DNA of 64,000 nucleotides from Vallitalea longa (GTDB lineage: Bacteria; Bacillota; Clostridia; Lachnospirales; Vallitaleaceae). A program made the position numbers and the translations under genes. This document shows, piece by piece, positions 44,710 to 54,493 of this stretch (within the stretch, counting starts at the first letter, position 1; each line of letters opens with the position of its first letter). The DNA is taken from contig NZ_BRLB01000018.1 in assembly GCF_027923465.1 (NCBI RefSeq), positions 36,286 through 100,285 of the forward strand. The letters run 5' to 3'. The notes beneath the pieces were generated by a model, which saw nothing but the letters and a program-made list of their open reading frames with translations, did not search any database and was not told where the DNA came from.

Positions 44710-44724
44710 AATGAGGAGCTAATA

Positions 44725-45414
44725 ATGATTAAATGGTTTATATCATCAACGTTAATAATAATTGCCCTAAAATTATATAATGCCGTAAATAACATCCATT
44801 CCCAATGGCTATCGTTCCATTACAATGAACGTCTAGATTATTTCACTAGACTAAACAAACGATTAAAGGCAGGAGGCATATTATTTCTAGGGGATTCCTT
44901 AACTGAAAATTTTTATCTATCAGAGTTTTTTCCAGATCATTATGTAATAAATAGAGGAGTATCTGGTGACACGACTTATGGTATATTATGCAGATTAAAA
45001 ACAAGTGTATATGACATAAAACCCAATAAAATATTTTTATTGATTGGAATAAACGATATCGGTAACGAAAAATCTCTCCAATACATTATCAACAACATAA
45101 AATTGATAATAACCGAAATAAGAAAAAAATTACCTGATTCCAAAATATATATCCAATCAATATATCCTGTTCATATAGATGTAAATAACAAAATTAAAAA
45201 AAGAATTGTAGGTAAAAGGAATAATAAAAAAATAAATATGACAAATAGACAATTATATGGATTGTCAAGAAAATATAACGTAACTTATATTAATGTAAAT
45301 AAAAAATTAAAAGATAAAAAAGGACAACTCAAATACCAATATACTCAAGATGGATTACACCTATCACCACTTGGTTATGAAATCGTTGCCAAAGAATTAG
45401 AAAAATATATGTAA
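44725..45414 (+). CDS. SGNH/GDSL-family hydrolase
   Basis: This 229-residue esterase or lipase-like protein has an N-terminal membrane anchor (WFISSTLIIIALKLYNAV) and the SGNH blocks: FLGDSLTEN with nucleophile Ser58, RGVSGDTTYG with oxyanion Gly, LLIGINDIGN with Asn, and DGLHLSPLGYE with Asp209 and His212. It probably acts at the outer membrane face, removing acyl groups from lipids or glycans. I start at the ATG at 44725 after TGAGGAGC. It leads a three-gene run with an acyltransferase and a zinc-ribbon membrane protein, suggesting acyl-group exchange. Confidence 0.87.
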   Translation: MIKWFISSTLIIIALKLYNAVNNIHSQWLSFHYNERLDYFTRLNKRLKAGGILFLGDSLTENFYLSEFFPDHYVINRGVSGDTTYGILCRLKTSVYDIKPNKIFLLIGINDIGNEKSLQYIINNIKLIITEIRKKLPDSKIYIQSIYPVHIDVNNKIKKRIVGKRNNKKINMTNRQLYGLSRKYNVTYINVNKKLKDKKGQLKYQYTQDGLHLSPLGYEIVAKELEKYM

Positions 45415-45444
45415 ATAAAACTGAAAGAACACATCGGTGATGAA

Positions 45445-46728
45445 ATGACTAATAATAGAAAATGGTACAGACTAGACAATACTGGAAAAATCTATCCATC
45501 AATTACATCAACAAGAGTATCAACTGTATTTCGAATATCAGCGACTATAACTACAAGAGTAGAACCTGCTAAGCTACAAAAAGCACTTGATAATATTATT
45601 GAAAGATTTCCGTATTTCAAAGTTAACCTTAGGAGAGGACTTTTCTGGTATTACTTTGAATATGTCAACCATAACCCGGTGGTTAAAAAGGAAATATTCT
45701 ATCCTTGTATGTTTATGCTGTTCAAAAAGAAAAAAACATTTCCATTTAGAATTTTATATTACAACAAAAAAATTAGCTGTGAATTCTCTCATAGTATAAC
45801 AGATGGAACAGGTGCACTGAAATTCCTACAAACTCTCTTAGTTGAATATTTTAGATTGGTAGGCGTAGAGTGCCAAATACCTAGTTATATTTTTAATAAG
45901 AATTCATATGTAAAACAAGAGGAATATGAAGATTCATCTCACAAATACTATAAAAAAAATATCCCTCCACCTGATTATCCCAAGAAAGCGATACATTTCC
46001 CTTTTAAATTAAATAGAAAAGGTGAATATTATATAATCACAGGAATAATTAATGTGTCAAGAGCTAAGGAAGAGTCTAAAATACATGGTTGTTCAATAAC
46101 CGAATTTTTATTGGCTATATATTTTGAAACTATTCAAGATTATGTTTATTCTAGATCAGTAGGTAGAAGAAGACATCTAAAAAGAAGAATCGTAATTAAT
46201 CTACCAGTCAATTTAAGAAGAATATTCCCTTCTAATACTATGAAAAATTTTTTTATTAGTATAACTCCTAATATAGATCTAAGATTGGGTAAATATAATA
46301 GAGAAGAGTTAATAAAACTAGTTAAAAACTATATGGAAATAAATATCAACGAAAAACATCTAAGCCAATATATAAGTAGAAATGTTAAAAATGAAAAAAA
46401 TAAGTTTATAAGGATAATTCCTCTTTTCATAAAAAATATGATAATGCCAATAGTATATCAGAGGTTTGGCGAAAGAGGTTATACAAGCGGTTTATCTAAC
46501 TTAGGATTGATAACTATGCCTAGAGAGATAGAGAACCTAATAGAAAGATTTGAATTCTATCCTCCTCCAAGTAAAGGGAATATAGTTAAAATGGGAATAG
46601 CTTCTTATAAAGATAAAATATATATTTCCTTTGGTAGATTGACGAAGGTAACAGAAATAGAAAAGATATTTTTTAGGAAAATAAGAAAAATGGACATACC
46701 AGTAAAAATAGAAACGAACCTGAGGTGA
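45445..46728 (+). CDS. Alcohol/PapA-type acyltransferase (condensation superfamily)
   Basis: This 427-residue protein of the condensation/acetyltransferase superfamily has the catalytic HxxxDG motif HSITDGTG with His116 and Asp120, then a long middle and a YTSGLSNLG/FGRL-type end. This pattern fits alcohol O-acetyltransferases and PapA/WES-like enzymes that esterify an acyl-CoA to an alcohol. It begins 30 bases after the GDSL gene with a GGTGATGAA RBS, and the next gene starts 4 bases after its stop, so translation is coupled. Confidence 0.8.
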   Translation: MTNNRKWYRLDNTGKIYPSITSTRVSTVFRISATITTRVEPAKLQKALDNIIERFPYFKVNLRRGLFWYYFEYVNHNPVVKKEIFYPCMFMLFKKKKTFPFRILYYNKKISCEFSHSITDGTGALKFLQTLLVEYFRLVGVECQIPSYIFNKNSYVKQEEYEDSSHKYYKKNIPPPDYPKKAIHFPFKLNRKGEYYIITGIINVSRAKEESKIHGCSITEFLLAIYFETIQDYVYSRSVGRRRHLKRRIVINLPVNLRRIFPSNTMKNFFISITPNIDLRLGKYNREELIKLVKNYMEININEKHLSQYISRNVKNEKNKFIRIIPLFIKNMIMPIVYQRFGERGYTSGLSNLGLITMPREIENLIERFEFYPPPSKGNIVKMGIASYKDKIYISFGRLTKVTEIEKIFFRKIRKMDIPVKIETNLR

Positions 46729-46732
46729 TATT

Positions 46733-47452
46733 ATGCCCTATTGTTCCAAATGTGGTGTAGAAGTAGATAATGATACAAAAAAATGTCCCTTATGCGATTT
46801 TCCTATACCTGATGTAGGAGAAGACACCAATGAACAATCCATCAATGTTTTTCCAGAAGCAGAAAACATATATCAATATAGAGTGAATGTTGTCAAGAAC
46901 AAAGTATTCTTTACACTAATAATCATATTGCTTTCATGTATACCTATATTATTCAGTATTAAGGTATTTTACCCTTCGGTAACAATTAAGATAAACTATA
47001 TAATTAACATAATCATAGCATCTGTATTCTATCTTTTTTTCCTATTCGGATACTTGAAAGTAAATTATAATATACTGGGAATAGGTCTGACATCAATAAT
47101 TTTGATGCATAGATTAGATAATGTCGATGAAAATATGACGTGGTTCTTTGATTATGCGGTTTTTATTATTATATTGGTTATGATGATTCTATATATAGGT
47201 GTATTTTTTTATAAAAGAATCAAAAAAGAAATTCATGCTATATATACTCTTATGTATATATTTTTTGGTACAGGTATTTTGTGTTTAGGAATTGATGCAA
47301 TAATTTCCTATAGGTCAGATGATGTAATAAAATTAAGTTGGTCAATAATTGTACTAATAAGTTCAACGGCAGTTTGTCTCTTGATACTTGGGTTATATTA
47401 TGGACTACCTGAAAAACTTAGAAATAAAATCAGAAGAAAATTGCATGTATGA
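46733..47452 (+). CDS. Zinc-ribbon membrane protein (DUF6320-like)
   Basis: This 239-residue protein has an N-terminal zinc ribbon (Cys4, Cys7, Cys18, Cys21) followed by six hydrophobic segments (FTLIIILLSCIPILFS, IIIASVFYLFFLFGYL and others). Similar proteins occur next to acyltransferases in Clostridia (DUF6320), which fits here. It starts 4 bases after the acyltransferase stop with GAGGTGAT. Its role is unknown. Confidence 0.75.
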   Translation: MPYCSKCGVEVDNDTKKCPLCDFPIPDVGEDTNEQSINVFPEAENIYQYRVNVVKNKVFFTLIIILLSCIPILFSIKVFYPSVTIKINYIINIIIASVFYLFFLFGYLKVNYNILGIGLTSIILMHRLDNVDENMTWFFDYAVFIIILVMMILYIGVFFYKRIKKEIHAIYTLMYIFFGTGILCLGIDAIISYRSDDVIKLSWSIIVLISSTAVCLLILGLYYGLPEKLRNKIRRKLHV

Positions 47453-47463
47453 AAACATTCCGT

Positions 47464-47499
47464 AGAGCTGTTAGGTAACATCTAAATCAGCTCTTTTTT
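47464..47499 (+). terminator. Rho-independent terminator
   Basis: AGAGCTG with CAGCTCT plus inner TTAG with CTAA pairs around a 7-base loop, followed by TTTTT at 47495-47499. It ends the GDSL, acyltransferase and zinc-ribbon genes. Confidence 0.85.
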
Positions 47500-47653
47500 A
47501 TATTATAGGAGAGTTTTACTTTCTATTTTCCTTAAAATCTTTTAGGAGATATAGCATCTTTGGATTTCATATTTCTAAAAGATTTTGCATGATAAAATTC
47601 AATAATCATTTCAAAATGAAGTTAGTGTGCAATTTTCCAGTTTATCGTAATTT

Positions 47654-47689
47654 TTTACAGAATATGATCATATTTTCTATGATATCATA
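47654..47689 (+). promoter_or_regulatory. Promoter with palindromic operator for the second ABC operon
   Basis: TTTACA at 47654-47659, 18-base spacer and TATGAT at 47678-47683. The spacer holds the perfect palindrome AATATGATCATATT (47661-47674). A second palindrome, TATGATATCATA (47678-47689), overlaps the -10. These are likely regulator sites for the importer. Confidence 0.55.
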
Positions 47690-47741
47690 ACTTACATAAT
47701 AAGAAATACATCATAAGAAATTGGATTAAAGGGATGGTGAA

Positions 47742-49244
47742 ATGAATCATAACTTAGTTGAACTAAAACATATCAATAAGACTTTTCCTGGAGTTAAAGC
47801 ATTAGATAATGTTAATCTTACACTAAAAAGAGGAGAGGTACTTGGGTTACTTGGTGAAAACGGTGCAGGTAAATCAACATTGGTAAAAGTGTTATCAGGG
47901 GTTTATAAAAAAGATGAAGGAGAAATTATAGTTGATGGTGAAAAAGTTAATTTTAATAATCCAAAAGAAGCAGAATCAAAAGGTATAGCAATCATTCATC
48001 AAGAACTTAATCTTTGCAGACATTTAACTGTTGCAGAAAATATGTTCCTTACAAGAGAAGATTCTAGATGGGGATTTTTAAGTAAAAAACAAACTAATAT
48101 CAAAGCTCAGAAGATACTGGATTCTCTTAATCTGGATTTGAAGGCAACGGATCTGGTAAGTAATCTTCAGGTTTCTAAACAACAGATGGTTGAAATATGT
48201 AAAGCTCTATCCTCAGATGCTGAAATAATCATTATGGATGAGCCAACCAGTGCGCTTACAGATAAAGAGATAAAAGAATTGTTTAGAGTCATTAATAAAC
48301 TAAAAGGGCAGAACAAAGGGATAATATACATATCACACAGGTTGGAAGAATTAGTGCATATTGTTGATAGAGTTACTATATTGAGAGATGGCAAGTACAT
48401 TACGACTCTGGATTATGGAAAAGATAAATTACCAGAAATCATATCTCATATGGTGGGGAGAGAAATTACAGATAAATTTCCAAGAGTAGAATGTGAAATA
48501 GGTGAAGAAGTATTTAGAGTTGAAAACATATCGACTCCTTCAGGAGTAAAAGGAGTTAGTTTTCAAGCGAAAAAAGGTGAAATCATAGCCATTGCAGGGT
48601 TAATGGGAGCAGGGAGAACTGAGCTTGTTAGAGGAATATTTGGTGCAGATAAGAAGACTTCCGGTACAATATTTATAGACAATAAGGAGATATCTATAAA
48701 GAATCCTAGGGATGCTATTAAGAAGGGATTATTCTGTGTACCAGAAGATAGAAAAAAAGATGGACTGTGTATAAAAATGTCATTGAAACAAAATATTACA
48801 TTACCTAATATGAACATGGTTACAGCTCTAGGATTTATTCAAGATGAAAGGGAATCAACTATAACCAGAGATGCTATTGAAAAATTAAGTATAAAGACAC
48901 CTTCTGAAAATCAATTAGTGAAAAATCTAAGTGGTGGTAATCAACAGAAAATAGTTATAGGAAAATGGTTAGCTAGTGGTGCCAAGGTAGTTATGTTCGA
49001 TGAACCTACTAGAGGTATAGATGTAGCTGCCAAAATAGAAATATATAACCTTATGAATAAGCTGAAACAGGAAGGAATAGGTGTTATATATGTCTCTTCT
49101 GAATTACCTGAGGTACTTGGAATTTCAGATAGAATACTAGTAATGTGTAATGGAAGGTTAAAAGCTGATCTCAAAACATTAGATACAGATCAAGAAGAAA
49201 TAATGTATTATGCAACACAATATGATTCGACGGAGGTAATTTAA
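47742..49244 (+). CDS. Ribose-type sugar ABC transporter, tandem ATP-binding protein (second set)
   Basis: This 500-residue RbsA/MglA-type protein has two ABC domains: Walker A GENGAGKST, Walker B IIIMDEPTSALT, and a second-half signature LSGGNQQK with VVMFDEPTRGID. It is very similar to the protein at 25222-26709 throughout, so the two systems share a recent ancestor. It is first in a transporter operon (permease directly abutting, binding protein next) behind its own promoter. Confidence 0.93.
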   Translation: MNHNLVELKHINKTFPGVKALDNVNLTLKRGEVLGLLGENGAGKSTLVKVLSGVYKKDEGEIIVDGEKVNFNNPKEAESKGIAIIHQELNLCRHLTVAENMFLTREDSRWGFLSKKQTNIKAQKILDSLNLDLKATDLVSNLQVSKQQMVEICKALSSDAEIIIMDEPTSALTDKEIKELFRVINKLKGQNKGIIYISHRLEELVHIVDRVTILRDGKYITTLDYGKDKLPEIISHMVGREITDKFPRVECEIGEEVFRVENISTPSGVKGVSFQAKKGEIIAIAGLMGAGRTELVRGIFGADKKTSGTIFIDNKEISIKNPRDAIKKGLFCVPEDRKKDGLCIKMSLKQNITLPNMNMVTALGFIQDERESTITRDAIEKLSIKTPSENQLVKNLSGGNQQKIVIGKWLASGAKVVMFDEPTRGIDVAAKIEIYNLMNKLKQEGIGVIYVSSELPEVLGISDRILVMCNGRLKADLKTLDTDQEEIMYYATQYDSTEVI

Positions 49245-50198
49245 ATGAGTACTACTGAAAATAAAATTACTTTACCTAAAAGTATAAAACAGTTTTTGTC
49301 TACTCTTAGTGGATTAATAGTGTTATTGATTATATTTGCAATAAGCAATAAGAATTTTTTTACGACTGATAATATTTTAAATGTTATTGTGCAGACTACA
49401 CCCATTTTGTTAATTGCTATAGGGCAGACGTATGTTTTGATTACAGGGGGTATTGATTTATCGATTGGTTCTAATATAGCTATATCAGGGGTCGTTACAG
49501 CAATGCTCATGAAATCAGGTCTGCCCATCTTTTTGTCAATCATCATAGGATTATTAAGTGCTACAACTGTTGGTGTTGCTAATGGCGCTCTAGTGACATA
49601 TGGAAAATTACCGCCATTTATAGTAACATTAGGTACAATGACAGCTGTAAGAGGTATTACTCTAACATTAACAAAAGGGATACCAATTAGCGGACTTCCT
49701 GATGGATTTAATGCTATTGGAATAGAAAAAACTTTTGGAATACCCAATCCAATCTATATAATGATATTTTTTGTTATAATATTTGGATTGATATTGGCTA
49801 AAACAAAAACAGGACGTTATACATATGCTCTAGGCAGTAATTTTGAAGCTTCAAGACTCTCAGGAGTAAACGTACATTCATCACTTATCAAAGTATATGC
49901 ATTCAGTGGTTTACTATCAGGTGTTGCAGGACTAGTTATGGCTGCACGTATTATATCAGCACCACCTACTGCTGGAATGGGTTATGAGCTTAATGCTGTT
50001 GCTGCATCAGTTATTGGTGGAGCCAGTACATTGGGTGGAGAAGGTACTATTGCCGGTACTGCTGTAGGTGCACTTATTATTGGCATACTAAGTAATGGAC
50101 TGAATTTAATGGGGGTTTCACCTTTTATACAACAGATTGTTACAGGTATTGTAATTATAGGAGCTGTATTTGCTGATAAGATAAGACATAATGATTAA
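49245..50198 (+). CDS. Ribose-type sugar ABC transporter permease (second set)
   Basis: This 317-residue RbsC-type permease has AIGQTYVLITGGIDLSIGSN, GKLPPFIVTLGTMTAVRGIT and VIGGASTLGGEG. It starts at the base right after the ATPase stop. It is about 60% identical by eye to the permease at 26723. It forms the membrane dimer of the second importer. Confidence 0.92.
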   Translation: MSTTENKITLPKSIKQFLSTLSGLIVLLIIFAISNKNFFTTDNILNVIVQTTPILLIAIGQTYVLITGGIDLSIGSNIAISGVVTAMLMKSGLPIFLSIIIGLLSATTVGVANGALVTYGKLPPFIVTLGTMTAVRGITLTLTKGIPISGLPDGFNAIGIEKTFGIPNPIYIMIFFVIIFGLILAKTKTGRYTYALGSNFEASRLSGVNVHSSLIKVYAFSGLLSGVAGLVMAARIISAPPTAGMGYELNAVAASVIGGASTLGGEGTIAGTAVGALIIGILSNGLNLMGVSPFIQQIVTGIVIIGAVFADKIRHND

Positions 50199-50267
50199 TC
50201 ATGATAATAGATATTTTTAAGTTCAATTACTTAGATATATCAAATTATAAATTAGGAGGATAAAAAA

Positions 50268-51215
50268 ATGAAAAAATTATGTTCAATATTACTAGTTATG
50301 ACATTGATTTTAACAGTAGTGGGGTGTGGTAAAGAAGACAAAAAAACTTCTAGTAGTGGGGATTTGACTGTAACTCTAATAACAATGGATTCTATGGATG
50401 AGCACTGGTTAAAAGTAAAAAATGGTGCTGAAGATGCGGCAAAAGAACTTGAAGGTGTAAAAATCAATTTTGATGCTCCTCAGACTAAAGTTGATGCAAC
50501 AGTTCAAGCGCAGTTGGTAGAGAATGCTGTAACTAATAAATCAGATGCAATAATGCTAGCGGCACTTGATAAAGAAGCACTTAAACCAGCAGTAGAAAAA
50601 GCTAAAAAAGAAGATATTCCAGTTATCTTTGTTGACTCTGGCGTAAACACAGAAGATTATGATGCTTTTTATTCAACTGATAATGGAGCAGCAGCTGCAA
50701 TGGCAGCAGATCATCTAGCAAAATTAATTGGCGAAAAGGGTAAAATAGCAATAGTTAATGCTCAAGCTGGTGCAGGAACAACTATGACTAGAGAGAATGA
50801 GTTCAGAAACCGTATTGAAAGCACTTATCCTGATATAGAGATAGTCGGTGTTCAATATTCGGACGGTGACAAACAAAAAGCCCTTAACTATGCGACAGAC
50901 TTCATGACTCAATATCCTGATTTAGTAGGATTCTATGCTTGTAATGAAGGATCTACTGTTGGTGTAGGTAATGCTGTAGACCAGTCAGGTAAAGATGATA
51001 GTGTATATGTTGTAGGTTTCGACTTTTCAGATGATGTAAAAGCACTTATAGAAAAAGGAGCAATAAAAGCTTCAATGGTTCAAAATCCTTATACTATGGG
51101 TTATGAAGGAGTAAAAGCAGCTATAGATATAATCAACGGTAAAGAAGTTTCACCTAAGGATGTTGATACTGGTGTAACAATAGCAACAAAAGAAAATCTT
51201 GATGAAATAAAATAA
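50268..51215 (+). CDS. Ribose-type sugar-binding lipoprotein (second set)
   Basis: This 315-residue RbsB-type lipoprotein has lipidated Cys20 in LTVVGCGK, and cleft motifs VTLITMDSMDEHWLKVKNGA, DAIMLAALDKEALKPAVE and GFYACNEGSTVGV. The conserved MDSMDEHWL is shared with the protein at 27716-28669. It completes a second importer next to the sensor system and GH101, so a mucin-derived or related sugar is a reasonable guess at its substrate. Confidence 0.92.
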   Translation: MKKLCSILLVMTLILTVVGCGKEDKKTSSSGDLTVTLITMDSMDEHWLKVKNGAEDAAKELEGVKINFDAPQTKVDATVQAQLVENAVTNKSDAIMLAALDKEALKPAVEKAKKEDIPVIFVDSGVNTEDYDAFYSTDNGAAAAMAADHLAKLIGEKGKIAIVNAQAGAGTTMTRENEFRNRIESTYPDIEIVGVQYSDGDKQKALNYATDFMTQYPDLVGFYACNEGSTVGVGNAVDQSGKDDSVYVVGFDFSDDVKALIEKGAIKASMVQNPYTMGYEGVKAAIDIINGKEVSPKDVDTGVTIATKENLDEIK

Positions 51216-51270
51216 TGAATAGTTATACATAATAACGTTAGTTGAATCAATAATTATTATTAAAGATATA

Positions 51271-51324
51271 AAGGAACTATCTAGCAACACATTTATGATT
51301 ATAAATGTATCAAGATGGTTCCTT
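51271..51324 (+). terminator. Extended hairpin after the second ABC operon
   Basis: AAGGAACTATCT with AGATGGTTCCTT (one mismatch) enclosing ACATTTAT with ATAAATGT around a 4-base loop. It follows the binding-protein gene and is weakly followed by U, so it probably reduces read-through into the sensor genes. Confidence 0.65.
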
Positions 51325-51421
51325 AATATTATTCAAATAAAATAAAAGTTCCATTTTCAAATAAAAAAAAATAGTTATATGATATATAATAACTATGTTA
51401 TAATAATAGTTGGTGGTTAAT

Positions 51422-52900
51422 ATGAGAAAAAACGTAATTCATCATAAGATATTTCATAAGATAGTTATTCTTTTATGCATAACATTTATATTAACAAGTT
51501 GTCGCTATGATTCTAAAATAAAACAATCGACAGAATTAGGAATAGTTCCTTCTGATACCAAGGACAGTATGGTTAAGTTGAAAATGCTTATAATTGGAGC
51601 TGAACCTTTAGATTTTGAAGATGTATTAATAGATGCCAATAAAATATTGAATAAGGAAATAGGCGTAGAATTAATTGTTGAATTTCTTGAAAAAGAAGTT
51701 CTTGAATCTAAATATCATGCTAATTTTGCAGGTGGAGCTGATTTTGATTTAGTTCAATGTTATCCATATCACTATAATCAATATGTAGCAAAATCAGCAT
51801 ATATGAAACTTACAGATGATATGTTTAGTAAATGTGCACCTGTCACATATGAACGGTTAAGAGAGTCAATATTCAATGAGATCAGTGTAGATAACAATAT
51901 TTATATGGTACCTTCTTCGGGGTATTTACCTAGACAGCAATTATTGATTGTTCGTGGTGATTTATTGCGGCAGAGTGGTATTTATACAATAGATACAATA
52001 GAAGAGCTAGAAGATTATTTTGATTATATCAAAGAAAATGTAAGTAATATGATACCGCTTGATATTGGTTATAATGCTTACAATTTGTTTGATTTTTTGT
52101 ATGCAAAGAAAGGGCTTGAAAGATATGACGACTCATTGTTCATGATTGATAAGAAAGATGATAATAAAGTTTTATGGTTACCGGATAATGAGTTGTTTAT
52201 TGATTATTTTAATATTATTTCTAAATGGTCTTTGGAAGAATATATACCGTTTAATGCATCAAGCAAAAAAATTGTGAACAAAGATAAATTTCTAGAAGGC
52301 AAAAGTGCCTCGTATTTAGGCAATATCTATGAAATAGAAAACATAAAATGTTATGTAAACAAAAAAAATCCACAGTACAAACCTTATGTAGTAACATTGG
52401 GATGTAATCTTAATCAAGTCAGGTATCCAATGGATAATGGAATAGCAATAAAAAATGGTACTACCAATGCGGCTAAATGTCTTCAGTTCATTGAAGAAAT
52501 AAACACTAATAAAGATTTGTTCAGGTTATTGAATTATGGTATAAAAGGAATACATTATAAAATATCGAAGGAAGGCAATTACGTACCATTAGTTATGAGT
52601 TATCGTTATCCAATATATAATAATTATGTATGGTGTATGAACAGAAAATTAATGCTTCCCTATGAATTTACTACAGAGATAGCAGATAAAATAGTAATCA
52701 ATAATAGACATAAAGCTATAGATATGAAATCAATAGATATAAAACTAGATGAAATAGACACTCTAAATAAGAATCTTTTATATCCTATTACTCTTGGAAA
52801 TATTGATATTACTGAAAATTTGAGTGTATATAAAAAGAAAATGGAAGAAGCAGGTTTTAATTTATATAATAGGGAAGTGATAAGGTGTTCAGACTATTAA
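51422..52900 (+). CDS. Sugar-binding lipoprotein of the sensor system (family 1 SBP)
   Basis: This 492-residue extracellular solute-binding protein has lipidated Cys27 in FILTSCRYD. The mature part has a typical family-1 cleft (ADFDLVQCYPYHYNQYVAKS, YMVPSSGYLPRQQLLIVRGD and WCMNRKLMLPYEF). No permeases follow. Instead the response regulator overlaps its 3' end by 16 bases, so it is more likely the extracytoplasmic sensor of the YesN/YesM pair than an importer component. I start at the ATG at 51422 after GGTGG. A frame from 51410 has no RBS. A palindrome (ATAGTTAT, ATAACTAT) lies at 51371-51396. Confidence 0.85.
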   Translation: MRKNVIHHKIFHKIVILLCITFILTSCRYDSKIKQSTELGIVPSDTKDSMVKLKMLIIGAEPLDFEDVLIDANKILNKEIGVELIVEFLEKEVLESKYHANFAGGADFDLVQCYPYHYNQYVAKSAYMKLTDDMFSKCAPVTYERLRESIFNEISVDNNIYMVPSSGYLPRQQLLIVRGDLLRQSGIYTIDTIEELEDYFDYIKENVSNMIPLDIGYNAYNLFDFLYAKKGLERYDDSLFMIDKKDDNKVLWLPDNELFIDYFNIISKWSLEEYIPFNASSKKIVNKDKFLEGKSASYLGNIYEIENIKCYVNKKNPQYKPYVVTLGCNLNQVRYPMDNGIAIKNGTTNAAKCLQFIEEINTNKDLFRLLNYGIKGIHYKISKEGNYVPLVMSYRYPIYNNYVWCMNRKLMLPYEFTTEIADKIVINNRHKAIDMKSIDIKLDEIDTLNKNLLYPITLGNIDITENLSVYKKKMEEAGFNLYNREVIRCSDY

Positions 52901-54474
52901 TTATTGATGACGAGTTCATAACTAGAAAAGGTATAATAAAAAATATTGATTATAGTAATTACAATATACAGGAAATACAAGAAGCTGACGATGGTGTAAA
53001 TGCTCTGAAAATAGCTAAGGATTATCAACCTGATATTGTGATTTCAGATATTAAGATGCCTAGAATGGATGGGGTAACATTTGCATTCGAATTAAAAAAA
53101 ATATTACCTAACTGTAGAATAATATTAATGAGTGCATATACAGAGTTGGATTATTATAGAAATGCCATTAAACTAAATGCAGTAAGTTATATTGAAAAAC
53201 CTATAGATCTAGAGGAACTGAAGCAGTCTATAAAGAATGCTGTAGATGATCTTATGCAGTATACACAGTATGAAACAATGAGTAAACAAGTAGATGAATT
53301 AATAAAAACTAATAAAGAAGTTCTTAAAAGCCAATTATCTACTATGATAATAGATAATAACCGTAATATATCTCATGTAATTCAAAAAGGAAATGAATTG
53401 GGTTTACAACTTGATTCTGAACATTATTATCTGACAGTGATTATTAAACAATATATAGAAGACAGATTAGATCCATATGATCAAGGTATTTCTAAACAAA
53501 GGATAACCTCGATACTGGAAAAATATCTGCAGCCTTTACAAATAAATTACGTAATGCACTTTAAAGGAAATATAGCCGTCATAACATTGATTGTAGAAAG
53601 ACAACATCGTCTAGTACTCAATTATGATAAATTAGAAATAGTTTTTACTGAAATATATAAGGAACTGTTGGAGATTTGTCAACCAGCGATAAGTTTAGGG
53701 AAAGTGGTGTCTGGTATAAATGAAGTATACGATAGTTATGTTTCTGCTGTGATAGCAAAAGAAAAATTATTTTTCAAAAAAGGTATAAGTATCAATCACT
53801 ATAAAACGAGTGAAGAAGATAAGAGTTTAGATATGGACAATACTTTGTTTAATAGATTTGACAAATATCTAGAAACATCCAGCAAAATAGATTGCATACT
53901 TTTTATCAAGCATTTGACAGAAAAGATAAGAAGATATAATAATACACCTAAAAATATCATTATAGATATATATGCAAGACTCTTCACTATAATCAACCAA
54001 TATCTGCATAATATGAATAACTTGGATGATATCAATAATGATATACATTTTAATGATATTTCTAAGATGATAACGTTAGATGCTCTTGAGTCATATATGA
54101 TTGATAATATAGATTGCTATTTTCTAATATTGAAAGAACAAAGTGAAGCAGGATCCATTGCTGTTAGAGTGAAAAAGATAATTCATGATAGTTATGGAGA
54201 TTCTAATTTGTCTTTGGAAGTAATAAGTAATCATTTACAGGTTAGTAAAAATTATTTATCAGCAGTATTTAAGAAAGAGACAAGTATGACAATTAATAAA
54301 TACATCACTAAGTATCGTATTGAGAAAGCCAAGACCAAATTACGAGATACTTCATATAGAATAGAAATCGTAGCTAATCTAGTAGGATATGATGATAGTG
54401 ATTATTTTTCTAAAGTATTCAAGAAATATGTTTTATGTACACCAAGAGAATATAGAAAAAAATTTATAAAATAG
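52885..54474 (+). CDS. YesN-type response regulator with AraC output domain
   Basis: This 529-residue two-component regulator has an N-terminal receiver (LLIIDDE, phospho-acceptor Asp55 in DIVISDIKMPR, MSAYTE, KPID) and a long middle region without a recognised domain. An AraC-type double helix-turn-helix ends the protein (VISNHLQVSKNYLSAVFKKE, VGYDDSDYFSKVFKKYV, CTPREYRKKF). Start is GTG at 52885, overlapping the lipoprotein gene by 16 bases with RBS GGAAGTGATAAG. It probably activates the ABC operon or the glycosidase when sugar is sensed. Confidence 0.9.
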   Translation: MFRLLIIDDEFITRKGIIKNIDYSNYNIQEIQEADDGVNALKIAKDYQPDIVISDIKMPRMDGVTFAFELKKILPNCRIILMSAYTELDYYRNAIKLNAVSYIEKPIDLEELKQSIKNAVDDLMQYTQYETMSKQVDELIKTNKEVLKSQLSTMIIDNNRNISHVIQKGNELGLQLDSEHYYLTVIIKQYIEDRLDPYDQGISKQRITSILEKYLQPLQINYVMHFKGNIAVITLIVERQHRLVLNYDKLEIVFTEIYKELLEICQPAISLGKVVSGINEVYDSYVSAVIAKEKLFFKKGISINHYKTSEEDKSLDMDNTLFNRFDKYLETSSKIDCILFIKHLTEKIRRYNNTPKNIIIDIYARLFTIINQYLHNMNNLDDINNDIHFNDISKMITLDALESYMIDNIDCYFLILKEQSEAGSIAVRVKKIIHDSYGDSNLSLEVISNHLQVSKNYLSAVFKKETSMTINKYITKYRIEKAKTKLRDTSYRIEIVANLVGYDDSDYFSKVFKKYVLCTPREYRKKFIK

Positions 54475-54493
54475 TTTAGGAAGAGAATGCCAT

